From positions 1 through 7,627 of the forward strand of contig JAFAVN010000612.1 of the NCBI GenBank assembly GCA_019242435.1: a stretch of DNA of 7,627 nt, given 5' to 3'. Below, one piece after another: positions 1-6,476 of this stretch; positions within the stretch are counted from its first letter, which is position 1; every line of letters begins with the position of its first letter. Both the position numbers and the translations under genes were made by a program. The notes beneath the pieces are model-generated. The model was not told the DNA's origin, did not search any database, and was given only the letters and a program-made list of their open reading frames with translations. This stretch comes from Verrucomicrobiota bacterium. Lineage in GTDB: Bacteria > Verrucomicrobiota > Verrucomicrobiia > Chthoniobacterales > JAFAMB01.

Positions 1-44
1 AAGTGCGGCCTCTGGCCGGATAACTTGGTGGCTCTGCCCCCAAA

Positions 45-59
45 CCCCCGGTTCGGGGG
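45..59. repeat. GC-rich hairpin at the left edge
   Basis: CCCCCG (45-50) and CGGGGG (54-59) form a perfect 6-bp stem with a GTT loop. A second short stem, CGGCC (6-10) with GGCCG (14-18), lies to the left. On the minus strand the region has two runs of five or more G separated by TTT. No T-tract follows the hairpin on either strand, so it is not a convincing intrinsic terminator. The rest of 1-146 holds no gene I can recognise. It follows the broken 3' end of the recombinase, so it may be element-derived or junk filler sequence. Confidence 0.45.
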
Positions 60-146
60 GAACAGTAAGCTAGCCAAACACCACGCAGAAAGTAGAAACA
101 TCACGTCCAGCCTTGCCACCTTTTTGCAGAACTTGACGCACACAAC

Positions 147-1143
147 TTAGGAATGCCGCAGGGCGTTCGAAGGCCATTTACTTATACCTGCGTTCGCGCG
201 AGCTGTCTCAAGGTCGCGGTAAAACTCCATATGGCTCAAAGGCCACAGTTTCCCACAGCGATCCCCATAGGGCAGGAGCCACTCTTTCAGATTCTCGGAC
301 ATCTCAATCAGGCGCCGGCGGGCACCCTTCGCATGCTCTGCGGCAACTTGCACGAACCCCCTCGCTATGTCGACATCAGACCACCTTAGGCGCAAAATCT
401 TGGCACTGCGCACCCCGCAAAATGCTTGGACGACCAACAATGGAAGAAGCTCGAATCCAGCAGCGTTCAATAGCTTTTCGCATTCAATAGGTGATAGAAT
501 TTCCAGGGGCTTTGGCTGGAACGCGTACTTTGTTAATTGCGTTCAGCGGATTGCTGCTCGCGTACGATCGCTTCATAGCAAAAGAAAGAAGCGCTGACAT
601 CGCCGTATGGAAGTTGTTGAAGCTTTTTCGTGACTGTTCGAGGCCGTGTAGCCATTCTTCGACTTCGTGAACGGAGAGCTCGCTGATGAGCCGAGGTCCA
701 AAAGTTGCGTTGAACGAGCCCAAGCGATATTTTAAATCTCCGACGTGACGCTCGCTTCGCTGATTGAGCGTTTGGAGTTTAAGGTATTCGTCGATCGCTG
801 CCTGAACTGAGCAGGATCTCTTTCGCGCTTCGTGATGAGAAATAAAGAAGCTGACCGCGTCTTTTAGCCAGGCATTGTAAGGTTTAAGGCGATCCCAGCA
901 ATCGAGCGCCATCCGTAGCCCGTCTGGAACGAGTAAGGCTTTCTCGCCTTCTTTGCGCAGCTTCTTTTTGACCGTAGCAAGCTCTCGCTCTCCGGCGTCT
1001 TTGGTACGAAAGAATTTGCGCTTGCGTTTCCTGTTTACACGCGGCAGCCCATCAATCGCCCAGTATTGAAGAGGCAAGGACTCGTCTGTTGGAATCCGGA
1101 CTATATGCGCAACCAAAGGCTTCACGTGCGTGATCATTCGCAC
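147..1143 (-). pseudogene. Decayed tyrosine recombinase (phage/island-type integrase)
   Basis: The gene survives as two reading-frame pieces. The first (1143 down to 484, GTG start, with an in-frame ATG at 1137) has a basic N-terminal region and then a SAM-like core-binding domain, about residues 105-205. The second frame can be followed back past its TTG at 468-470 to about 510. It carries the start of the catalytic domain: PLEILSPIE, the FCGVRSAKIL stretch with the first catalytic Arg, an AKGARRR segment fitting the beta-hairpin Lys, and NALRHS, matching box II. Joining the pieces near 505-545 restores a normal integrase order (VPAK, then PLEILSPIE), so a single frameshift separates them. 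A TAA follows directly after LRHS at 147, so the downstream His/Trp and the nucleophilic Tyr are missing, and I could not find them in the other two frames. About 330 residues remain of the roughly 400 usual for this type. Its start lies about 105 bases past the tRNA-Asp 3' end, the normal place for a tRNA-targeting integrase. It is almost certainly inactive. Confidence 0.85.
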
Positions 1144-1208
1144 CCAAGGCCGCTTAATGTCAATATGCCGTCAAGGTATCAGTTGAGGGTCCGACAGGTG
1201 CCTGGAGG

Positions 1209-1230
1209 TAAATCCTCTCGAACAAAGGAG
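1209..1230 (-). repeat. 22-bp direct repeat flanking tRNA-Asp, copy downstream of the tRNA 3' end
   Basis: Read on the minus strand this is CTCC, four variable bases, TTCGAGAGGA, one variable base, then TTA. The same pattern occurs without gaps at 1319-1340, exactly 110 bp away. In this copy the CTCC is preceded by CCGTAA, so 1227-1236 reads CCGTAACTCC, a near copy (one base shorter) of the tRNA 3' end CCGTTAACTCC at 1253-1263. This suggests the remnant of a second tRNA 3' end, or an old att-like junction, lying between the live tRNA and the dead integrase. Confidence 0.6.
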
Positions 1231-1248
1231 TTACGGTCCATTTAGGCC

Positions 1249-1325
1249 TGGCGGAGTTAACGGGGCTCGAACCCGCAACCTCTGCCGTGACAGGGCAGCG
1301 CTCTAACCAATTGAGCTATAACTCC
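1249..1325 (-). tRNA. tRNA-Asp (anticodon GTC), CCA encoded
   Basis: The minus strand folds into a full cloverleaf. The acceptor stem GGAGTTA (1319-1325) pairs perfectly with TAACTCC (1253-1259). The D stem GCTC/GAGC encloses a loop containing GG. The anticodon stem CTGCC/GGCAG (1294-1298 with 1282-1286) holds the loop CTGTCAC, giving anticodon GTC at 1289-1291. The T arm GCGGG-TTCGAGC-CCCGT spans 1260-1276. The discriminator is G (1252), the known identity base for aspartate tRNAs, and CCA is encoded at 1249-1251. The gene looks intact and functional. It lies 114 bases downstream of the tricorn gene on the same strand and just upstream of the dead integrase, whose insertion target was presumably this tRNA or a lost neighbouring copy. 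Confidence 0.97.
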
Positions 1326-1340
1326 TCTCGAAAGGCGGAG
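1319..1340 (-). repeat. 22-bp direct repeat flanking tRNA-Asp, copy at the tRNA 5' end
   Basis: This is the partner of 1209-1230, offset by exactly 110 bp, with 17 of 22 positions identical by eye. On the minus strand it begins CTCCGCC, identical to the last bases of the tRNA acceptor end plus discriminator and CC, then TTCGAGA, then the tRNA 5' end GGAGTTA. Both flanks of the tRNA therefore look like the junction between two tandem tRNA-Asp copies with a spacer of only about seven bases. Confidence 0.6.
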
Positions 1341-1369
1341 ACACTAGAACTAAACGCTCCCGGCTTCAA
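1341..1369 (-). promoter_or_regulatory. Candidate sigma-70-type promoter for tRNA-Asp
   Basis: On the minus strand a -35-like TTGAAG (1364-1369) is followed by a 17-base spacer and a -10-like TAGTGT (1341-1346). Transcription would start about eight bases before the mature tRNA 5' end, which is typical of tRNA genes. The hexamers each match the E. coli consensus only partly, and promoter consensus in this lineage is not known to me. Read-through from the tricorn gene is an alternative. Confidence 0.35.
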
Positions 1370-1439
1370 CCGCAAATTTTCCCAATTTCAGGCGGCTTCC
1401 ACCGGCCTAGAAGTTCCAGCCCAGCCGGCGAAAGCCAAG

Positions 1440-4400
1440 TTATTTATGGGACAGGACACTGGATCCGGGCTCCGATCTTCCGGCACTCAGCGGACCCACC
1501 TCTTTCATCAGCTCTGCCACTGCCCGTTCGATCTGCGGGTCTCGTCCTTCTGCCACACTTTTCGGGTCGTTCATGACTTCAATGTCGGGTTCCACCTGAG
1601 TTTTTTCCATGTATTGACCCTGATCGTCCACAAACCCTACCTGCGGAATCCCGAACAACAGCGTCGGATCTACCTGGAACTCCCACCAGACTGCCGTACC
1701 CGTCCCGGGGACCGGCATCCCGATGAACTTTCCTATCTGGAAATGTTTGTAGACCCAGGGGAACAACATGCCGTCGGAATAGTCGCCTTCGTTAGCAATA
1801 AGCGCTGTCGGTTTGGACCATTTGTTCGAAGGCTCCCATCCCAGGAACTGGCCGCGGGGTACGAACTTCAAATACGGCTTGCCTGAAAGAAAGGTGGCCA
1901 GTTCATCGTGCAGGTTTCCGCCACCATTGTAGCGAGTATCCACAATCAGCGCCTTCTTGGTCTGCTCACGTCCTAAGGCTTCGGAGTAGGTGTCCCGATA
2001 GCTCTCGTCGACCATGCCCCGCACATGCACATAACCTATGGTCCCGTGGCTGAGTCGGTCTACCAGCTCTCTCCGCCTCTTGACCCAGCGATCATACAGC
2101 AGATTGGATAAGGCGGCTTGGCTCACTGGCTTAATCGCGACATCGAACCTGTTGTTCTTCGCGGGATCAAAGATGCTGAGCAAAGTCTGCTTCCCGGTCT
2201 TAAGATTTAAAAGCGGACTGATGTCCATTCCGGGCGCCAGCGCAGTGCCGTCGATCTTCTCAATGATCATCCCGGCCTGAATCTGGCCCTCTGCTGTGAC
2301 TAGTGGGCCCTTCTCGATCACCTCTTGGATTTTTAGCCCTGCGCCTTGATAGGCAGGATCAAAAAATGCCCCTAACGAAGCGGTCTGATCCCCGCCCTGC
2401 GGGAAAAAGCGGCAGCCCGTGTGGCTGGCGTTCAATTCCCCCAGCATTTCACTCATCATCTCCGAGAAATCCCGGTTGTTGGTAATGTACGGGAGGAACT
2501 TCGCGTACACTTTTTTGTAATAGTCCCAATCCACCCCTCCCATATCGGTCGCGTAAAACTTTTCTTTTTCGAGGCGCCACATATGCTCGAACAGCGCGGC
2601 TCGCTCCGCCGCCCCGTTCAGTTCTTTCGGGGCACTGAACCCGACCGGCTCAGTTTTCCCTGACGCAAGCTCCACTTTGCTGATGTGCCCGTTAACCAGC
2701 GTAAACACATTTTTTTCGTCCTTATCGAATGCCAGCTGGATCGGAAACCTCGGTCCGAAGTGCTCGACCGTCGGCGCTGCGAATTCGGACAAGCGCTTCA
2801 GCTCTTTGGTGCGCGGCTTCAGCAGCCAGAGATCATAACCCTTGTCGCTCTTGGCGATATAAACGAGTTGTTCACCGTCCTTGGTCAGAAGCATGTCGGT
2901 CAACTCTGAGGAGGCCAAAGTCAGCCTTGCTTGCCGATCTTCAATATTCGTTAAGTCGATCTTAATCGGCTCAACTTTTTCGGATCCCTCTTTGGGGCTT
3001 GGCGACGGCTTACCCGCCTGCAGGGACGGGCTAGCGCTCGGCGAAGGACTGCCGGCCTGTGGTGAAGAATTGGCCGACACTGACGAGTCCTTGCTCGGCT
3101 GAGGGGAGGGACTTCCCTGTTCTTTCGCTTCTTTCGATTTCTCGCCTTCTTTCTTTTTCTTTTGTTCTTCTTCTTGAGCCTTTAACGCTTCGTATTCCGC
3201 CGGAGAAAGTTTGAAGCGATCAAAAGCCTCTTGGGTGAAAAACATCTCGAATACGTCCATCTGGTCGCCGGCGTCGGCGCCGGTCCCGTGCAGCCCGAAT
3301 TTGTCGTTCTCCCAGATCATGGTTTTACCGTCCATCGTCCATATGGGGCGAAAGCTCCCGTAACCGCTTTTGGTAAGATAGATCACCGGTTGGTCCCCAG
3401 AGGCGGCGACCAGCCCGACCTCATTCGACCATCGCTCCGGCTCGTTCAACGTGACCAGAAACCATTTCCCGTCTGGCGACCAATTAAACCATTGATCACC
3501 ATCCTCATACGAATAGTTGTGTTGGCCCGACAGGATGAGTCGCGTCTGTTTACTCTCCAGATTGAGCACCTTTAACGTGGTCCGGTTCTCCAGGTACGCC
3601 ACTTCTTTGCCATCCGGAGAATATTTTGGCAGGAAGTTTTCCTGCCCGTTTTCCAGGATGGGGTGGACATCCACCACCGTCGAGACGGAAAAGTAAGGTT
3701 CTTTATCCGGAGGCTGGACGATGGCTGCTTCGTAGAGACCCCAAGGCTTGCCGTACTCGGCCGCGAATACCAGTTTGCGCCCGTCCGGGCTGAAACTGAG
3801 GTTGCGTGCCTGCCCCGGCCGATTTGTGATCCGCTTAGTTTCGCCATGTTCAGTCCCGACTGCATAGATATCGCCGCGAACCACAAAGGCAATTTCTTTG
3901 CCGTTCGGACTGGCCACGATTTCCGTTGCTCCCTCAGACATCGGAACAGTCTTGGTCTCGGCGGAACTATCCGCAATTGCGATATGAATCGGGACTTTAG
4001 CAGGCTGCGTCGCGCCGGCCGGAAGCAGATAAATCTCGCCGTCGAACCCGAAACACAGATCTCCTCTATTGGAAATGCTGAGAAAGCGAACCGGATTGTT
4101 TTCGAAATTAGTAACCTGCTCAGGCGACCCTGGCTGGTCATGGTTCAGCGGCAGATGCCAAACATTAAACGAGCCGCTTTCTTCGGAGAGATAATAAATT
4201 GAGTTCTCATCGGGAGCCCAGACCGGGTTGCGATCTTCGCCCGGATAGGTGGTCAGCTTCCTGTGGTTACCAGTCTGAGCATCATAGATCCAGATGTCGT
4301 GGGCGAACGCACTGGTTTGGTGTTTGCGCCAAAGATTCTCGTACCCTTTCTGGTCGTCGTAAATGATGTGTTGGCCGCTCTTGTCGTAACGGGCGTTCAA

Positions 4401-4961
4401 AGCCGGCGTGACCAGGATCATCTCCGGTTCCTTGCCGCCCTCGATCGAAACCTTATAGAGCTCCGGGAACCGCTTTGGAGCCGGAAATTTCGAGCTCTGG
4501 GCGGTGACCATCCGTTGGGCCGTAAAAACGACAAATTGCCCGTCGGGAGTGAAGTCGGTTGGAAATTCGTCGGCGGAATGGGTGGTCAACCGGCGCGCGG
4601 GGCCGCCTTCCGCACTGATCAGGAAAACGTCGTAATTGCCGTACCTATCGGAGGCAAATGCGATCGTTTTGCCGTCCGGCGACCATACCGGGCAAGTGTC
4701 TACCGCCGTACCTGCCGTCAGCGGTTGCGCCAATCCGCCTGTGGATGGCACCGAAAAAAGGTGCCCTTCGAAGCTGAACGCGATCGTTTTACCATCGGGC
4801 GATAGCGCTGGATAACGCAACCAGAGAGGTGTTTTATCCGGCCCAAGCGGCTCGGCCGTCGCGCCCTGACTCCCGGTCACCATGCCCATCCACATCATGG
4901 CCAAAAAGCCGACCCGCCCGAAATACCGGAGCCCACGTACTGCCAACGGTTTTGAAAACAT
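1440..4961 (-). CDS. Exported tricorn-type S41 peptidase
   Basis: This is a large serine peptidase of the tricorn family (MEROPS S41), which cleaves peptides and, in archaea, acts after the proteasome. I start it at MFSKPL (ATG at 4961) because this gives a clean Sec signal peptide: Arg-rich n-region, hydrophobic core near residues 17-30, and an ATA/EP cleavage site after about 36. The open frame continues up to a GTG at 5021, but those 20 residues spoil the signal; neither start has a clear ribosome binding site. Using the 4961 start (1173 residues), repeated SPDG-type propeller blades begin near residues 54 and 94 and recur through about 550. A Lys/Glu then Ser/Pro-rich insert covers about 590-657. 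NASHTG carries the catalytic Ser-His pair (about 846-847), a PDZ domain follows (about 874-934), YSDGM carries the nucleophile Ser and its Asp (about 1062-1063), and VEPDIEV near 1124 probably holds the catalytic Glu. All expected active-site motifs are present. Archaeal tricorn is about 1070 residues and cytosolic; this longer secreted form probably digests peptides in the periplasm or outside the cell. Confidence 0.93.
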   Translation of the reverse strand: MFSKPLAVRGLRYFGRVGFLAMMWMGMVTGSQGATAEPLGPDKTPLWLRYPALSPDGKTIAFSFEGHLFSVPSTGGLAQPLTAGTAVDTCPVWSPDGKTIAFASDRYGNYDVFLISAEGGPARRLTTHSADEFPTDFTPDGQFVVFTAQRMVTAQSSKFPAPKRFPELYKVSIEGGKEPEMILVTPALNARYDKSGQHIIYDDQKGYENLWRKHQTSAFAHDIWIYDAQTGNHRKLTTYPGEDRNPVWAPDENSIYYLSEESGSFNVWHLPLNHDQPGSPEQVTNFENNPVRFLSISNRGDLCFGFDGEIYLLPAGATQPAKVPIHIAIADSSAETKTVPMSEGATEIVASPNGKEIAFVVRGDIYAVGTEHGETKRITNRPGQARNLSFSPDGRKLVFAAEYGKPWGLYEAAIVQPPDKEPYFSVSTVVDVHPILENGQENFLPKYSPDGKEVAYLENRTTLKVLNLESKQTRLILSGQHNYSYEDGDQWFNWSPDGKWFLVTLNEPERWSNEVGLVAASGDQPVIYLTKSGYGSFRPIWTMDGKTMIWENDKFGLHGTGADAGDQMDVFEMFFTQEAFDRFKLSPAEYEALKAQEEEQKKKKEGEKSKEAKEQGSPSPQPSKDSSVSANSSPQAGSPSPSASPSLQAGKPSPSPKEGSEKVEPIKIDLTNIEDRQARLTLASSELTDMLLTKDGEQLVYIAKSDKGYDLWLLKPRTKELKRLSEFAAPTVEHFGPRFPIQLAFDKDEKNVFTLVNGHISKVELASGKTEPVGFSAPKELNGAAERAALFEHMWRLEKEKFYATDMGGVDWDYYKKVYAKFLPYITNNRDFSEMMSEMLGELNASHTGCRFFPQGGDQTASLGAFFDPAYQGAGLKIQEVIEKGPLVTAEGQIQAGMIIEKIDGTALAPGMDISPLLNLKTGKQTLLSIFDPAKNNRFDVAIKPVSQAALSNLLYDRWVKRRRELVDRLSHGTIGYVHVRGMVDESYRDTYSEALGREQTKKALIVDTRYNGGGNLHDELATFLSGKPYLKFVPRGQFLGWEPSNKWSKPTALIANEGDYSDGMLFPWVYKHFQIGKFIGMPVPGTGTAVWWEFQVDPTLLFGIPQVGFVDDQGQYMEKTQVEPDIEVMNDPKSVAEGRDPQIERAVAELMKEVGPLSAGRSEPGSSVLSHK

Positions 4962-5114
4962 TGACGTTAGTACACGATCAAAACCGAAAAAGAAGCAAAA
5001 ATTTTCTACACACATGTGCACAGCGCCGGCGCGCTCTTAGCGACGCCCCTCCGAAATGGGTGACGGATTCCCAGCATCGGAAAACCGCGACCCGCGAACC
5101 GTGAACCTTAGACC

Positions 5115-5837
5115 CTAAATCGTATAATCCAAGAAATAGGCATCCACTTCCCGGATCACTCGCCGGCAGCTTTCAAGGCTAAAGATTTCCGTTCCACTGT
5201 CCGCGGACAGGAGGCACGAATCCATTTCCACCCACCACTGCTCCGCGGTTTGAGCAGCACTCAAAATCGATGACAGCTGCTTGTAAATGTTGTCCGGCCC
5301 CAAGCCGCCGGTATAACCACATGCCGAAAACCGTTTCAGTCCTTTCGGCCACTTCTTCTGGCCTGCTTCCGGTGGTCCGACCTGATCGAAGAGGACTGAG
5401 CAGGAGGCACCTTTTACTAGGGCAGCATCCGCAATTTCCAGGTTCCGCTCGCGGATGCGAAAAGTGATCTGTTTTCCCTTATACTTCTCGATCAGATCCA
5501 TCAGTCTCGGCAAATCTACTGATGCTATTCCATTGTCCGAGTTAATTTGAAGCCGGCGAAATAACGGCCAAGTTTCGCCGTATTGATCGAGAAGCGCGAC
5601 ATCTTCCCCCCGGAGGAAACCGCTTGCGTCCTTTCCCCAAAGATGAGCGGAAAAGGGTAGTTCCGGATCGAGCTTCCGAATCCAGTCGATCTTCGGAAAG
5701 CGAGGTTCCAGACCCTGTCGCTCCGTCGAAAGCCAAACGCCCCATTCAACCGTGAAATAGTGTGAGCGAATCTCCCGTAGCCGGGTGACATCGACATTTT
5801 CATCTATGCCGGAAAACGTGACTCCAAGAAAACTCAT
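5115..5837 (-). CDS. TrpF-like TIM-barrel protein of unknown function
   Basis: 240 residues with no signal peptide or membrane segment, so probably cytosolic. The strand/helix pattern suits a TIM barrel: beta-like segments EWGVWL, FSAHLWG, RLQIN, QITFRIRE, SVLFD, FSACGYTGGLG and WWVEMDS in order. The C-terminal half resembles phosphoribosylanthranilate isomerase (TrpF). VLFDQVGPPEAGQKKW (Asp151) matches the LLFD...GG.GK.FDW segment that carries the catalytic Asp in TrpF. GGLGPDNI (residues 177-184) matches the phosphate-binding GGL.PENV loop. WVEMDS followed by a helix matches the VDVSSG segment. The N-terminal KICG motif with the catalytic Cys of TrpF is absent: the protein begins MSFLGVTFSG. 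It is therefore probably not a tryptophan enzyme but a relative using the same phosphate-binding site. A weak AGAGG lies about ten bases before the ATG. The tricorn gene follows on the same strand. Specific substrate unknown. Confidence 0.8.
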   Translation of the reverse strand: MSFLGVTFSGIDENVDVTRLREIRSHYFTVEWGVWLSTERQGLEPRFPKIDWIRKLDPELPFSAHLWGKDASGFLRGEDVALLDQYGETWPLFRRLQINSDNGIASVDLPRLMDLIEKYKGKQITFRIRERNLEIADAALVKGASCSVLFDQVGPPEAGQKKWPKGLKRFSACGYTGGLGPDNIYKQLSSILSAAQTAEQWWVEMDSCLLSADSGTEIFSLESCRRVIREVDAYFLDYTI

Positions 5838-6052
5838 CGATAGCTGGCCTCTGCGGAATTCTCGAGGAAGCCCCTATGCCTCTACTTTCGCCATTTGTCA
5901 TCTCACTTTATCATCCTGCGTCGCTCGCACGCCTTCGCCCTCTCCGGGTAAAGCCCGCGACCGCCGGTGTAGCTGCAGATCGCCTAAACTGGCTGGGTCG
6001 CGAGCCATCCAGGCCACCGATAAGCGAAGTCCGAGCGGCCGCACTATTGCGC

Positions 6053-6081
6053 GTTCTCATTTTCAACGCGAAGGTTATATC
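6053..6081 (+). promoter_or_regulatory. Candidate promoter for the 73-residue protein gene
   Basis: TTCTCA (6053-6058), a 17-base spacer and TATATC (6076-6081) each match four of six bases of the sigma-70 hexamers. A start near 6088 would give a leader of about 95 bases that includes the repeated 12-mers. This rests on consensus matching by eye in a lineage whose promoters may differ. Confidence 0.25.
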
Positions 6082-6169
6082 CCGGCCCGCAACCCCAACC
6101 TGCAACCCTTCCGCCAATAGCGGATGCGGGCATGGGGTTCCGCCCCGGCGGATGCGGGCGCAGCCATCC

Positions 6170-6176
6170 AGAAGGA
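6170..6176 (+). promoter_or_regulatory. Ribosome binding site fixing the start at 6183
   Basis: AGAAGGA lies six bases before the ATG at 6183. It is the best Shine-Dalgarno match in the window. It decides against the longer in-frame start at 6132, whose extra 17 residues (Gly/Arg/Pro-rich) come from the GC-rich leader. Confidence 0.7.
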
Positions 6177-6182
6177 AGTCCT

Positions 6183-6404
6183 ATGACGGTCAAAGAAATC
6201 CATCAGCACGATTATACCAAGGGGAGTGTCCGGTACACGATTCATGTAGAAGAGAAAGAGGGCGGAGGTATGTGGGGTACGTGGAATTGTCACGATTGCA
6301 ATGTCGGCGGCTCAGCCGGCAAAACATCAAGCTCTATTGACGAAGCCGTCGAAGCGGCCAGAAGCGATCTCGAACGGCATCATACTACGAATCACGAAAC
6401 ATAG
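6183..6404 (+). CDS. Small CxxC protein, HicB-like pattern, function unknown
   Basis: 73 residues. After a short N-terminus come two probable beta strands (SVRYTIHVEE, then GGMWGTWNCHDC), a Gly-rich turn (NVGGSAGKTS) and one amphipathic helix (SIDEAVEAARSDLERHH). The order, with YT.HVEE...GGM then a Gly/Thr loop and S.DEA..AA...LE, resembles the compact fold of HicB-type antitoxins and related small domains. No HicA-like toxin is adjacent, and the usual Pro-rich core of HicB is replaced by Cys36-x2-Cys39. With the His residues near the C-terminus (66, 67, 71) the Cys pair could bind a metal, but a single CxxC alone does not prove that. The start is supported by a strong ribosome binding site, and the gene is closed by a terminator-like hairpin. 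It appears to be a monocistronic, probably regulatory or structural cytosolic protein. Real gene likely; function inferred only weakly. Confidence 0.72.
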   Translation: MTVKEIHQHDYTKGSVRYTIHVEEKEGGGMWGTWNCHDCNVGGSAGKTSSSIDEAVEAARSDLERHHTTNHET

Positions 6405-6413
6405 ATCCGGATT

Positions 6414-6455
6414 AGCGGCCACTGCAGGGTGGTGGCCGCTACGTCTCCTTTTTTT
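6414..6455 (+). terminator. Hairpin plus T-tract after the small CxxC gene
   Basis: AGCGGCCAC (6414-6422) pairs perfectly with GTGGCCGCT (6432-6440) around a nine-base loop. Seven T follow at 6449-6455, eight bases after the stem. The stem is strong, but the spacing to the T-tract is longer than usual, so termination may be partial. It begins nine bases after the stop at 6404 and ends 21 bases before the next ATG, leaving little room for a promoter for that gene. Partial read-through or attenuation is therefore possible. Confidence 0.6.
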
Positions 6456-6476
6456 CACAATAGACAGAAGATTCAG

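Larger units (their letters stand above)
5838..6182. other. Non-coding stretch between divergent genes
   Basis: No reading frame here looks like a protein; the open frames are short and rich in Arg, Ser and Pro, as expected of chance frames. It must contain the promoters for the minus-strand TIM-barrel gene and the plus-strand small gene. The 12-mer GCGGATGCGGGC occurs twice (6120-6131 and 6148-6159), 28 bases apart start to start, flanking GGGGTTCCGCCCC, which can fold on itself (GGGG/CCCC). These lie between the candidate promoter and the ribosome binding site, so they would be in the 5' leader of the small gene. Confidence 0.6.

Noticed and set aside
1287..1886. 199-residue plus-strand open frame across the tRNA and the tricorn 3' end
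   Set aside because: It is antisense to the tRNA and to the well-supported catalytic domain of the tricorn gene, with shadow-like composition.
3572..4141. 189-residue minus-strand frame inside the tricorn gene
   Set aside because: It overlaps the propeller blades in another frame; the SPDG repeats of the main frame explain this sequence.
5876..6340. 154-residue plus-strand frame before the small CxxC gene
   Set aside because: Arg/Pro/Ser-rich chance composition, no ribosome binding site, and it overlaps the better-supported gene at 6183.
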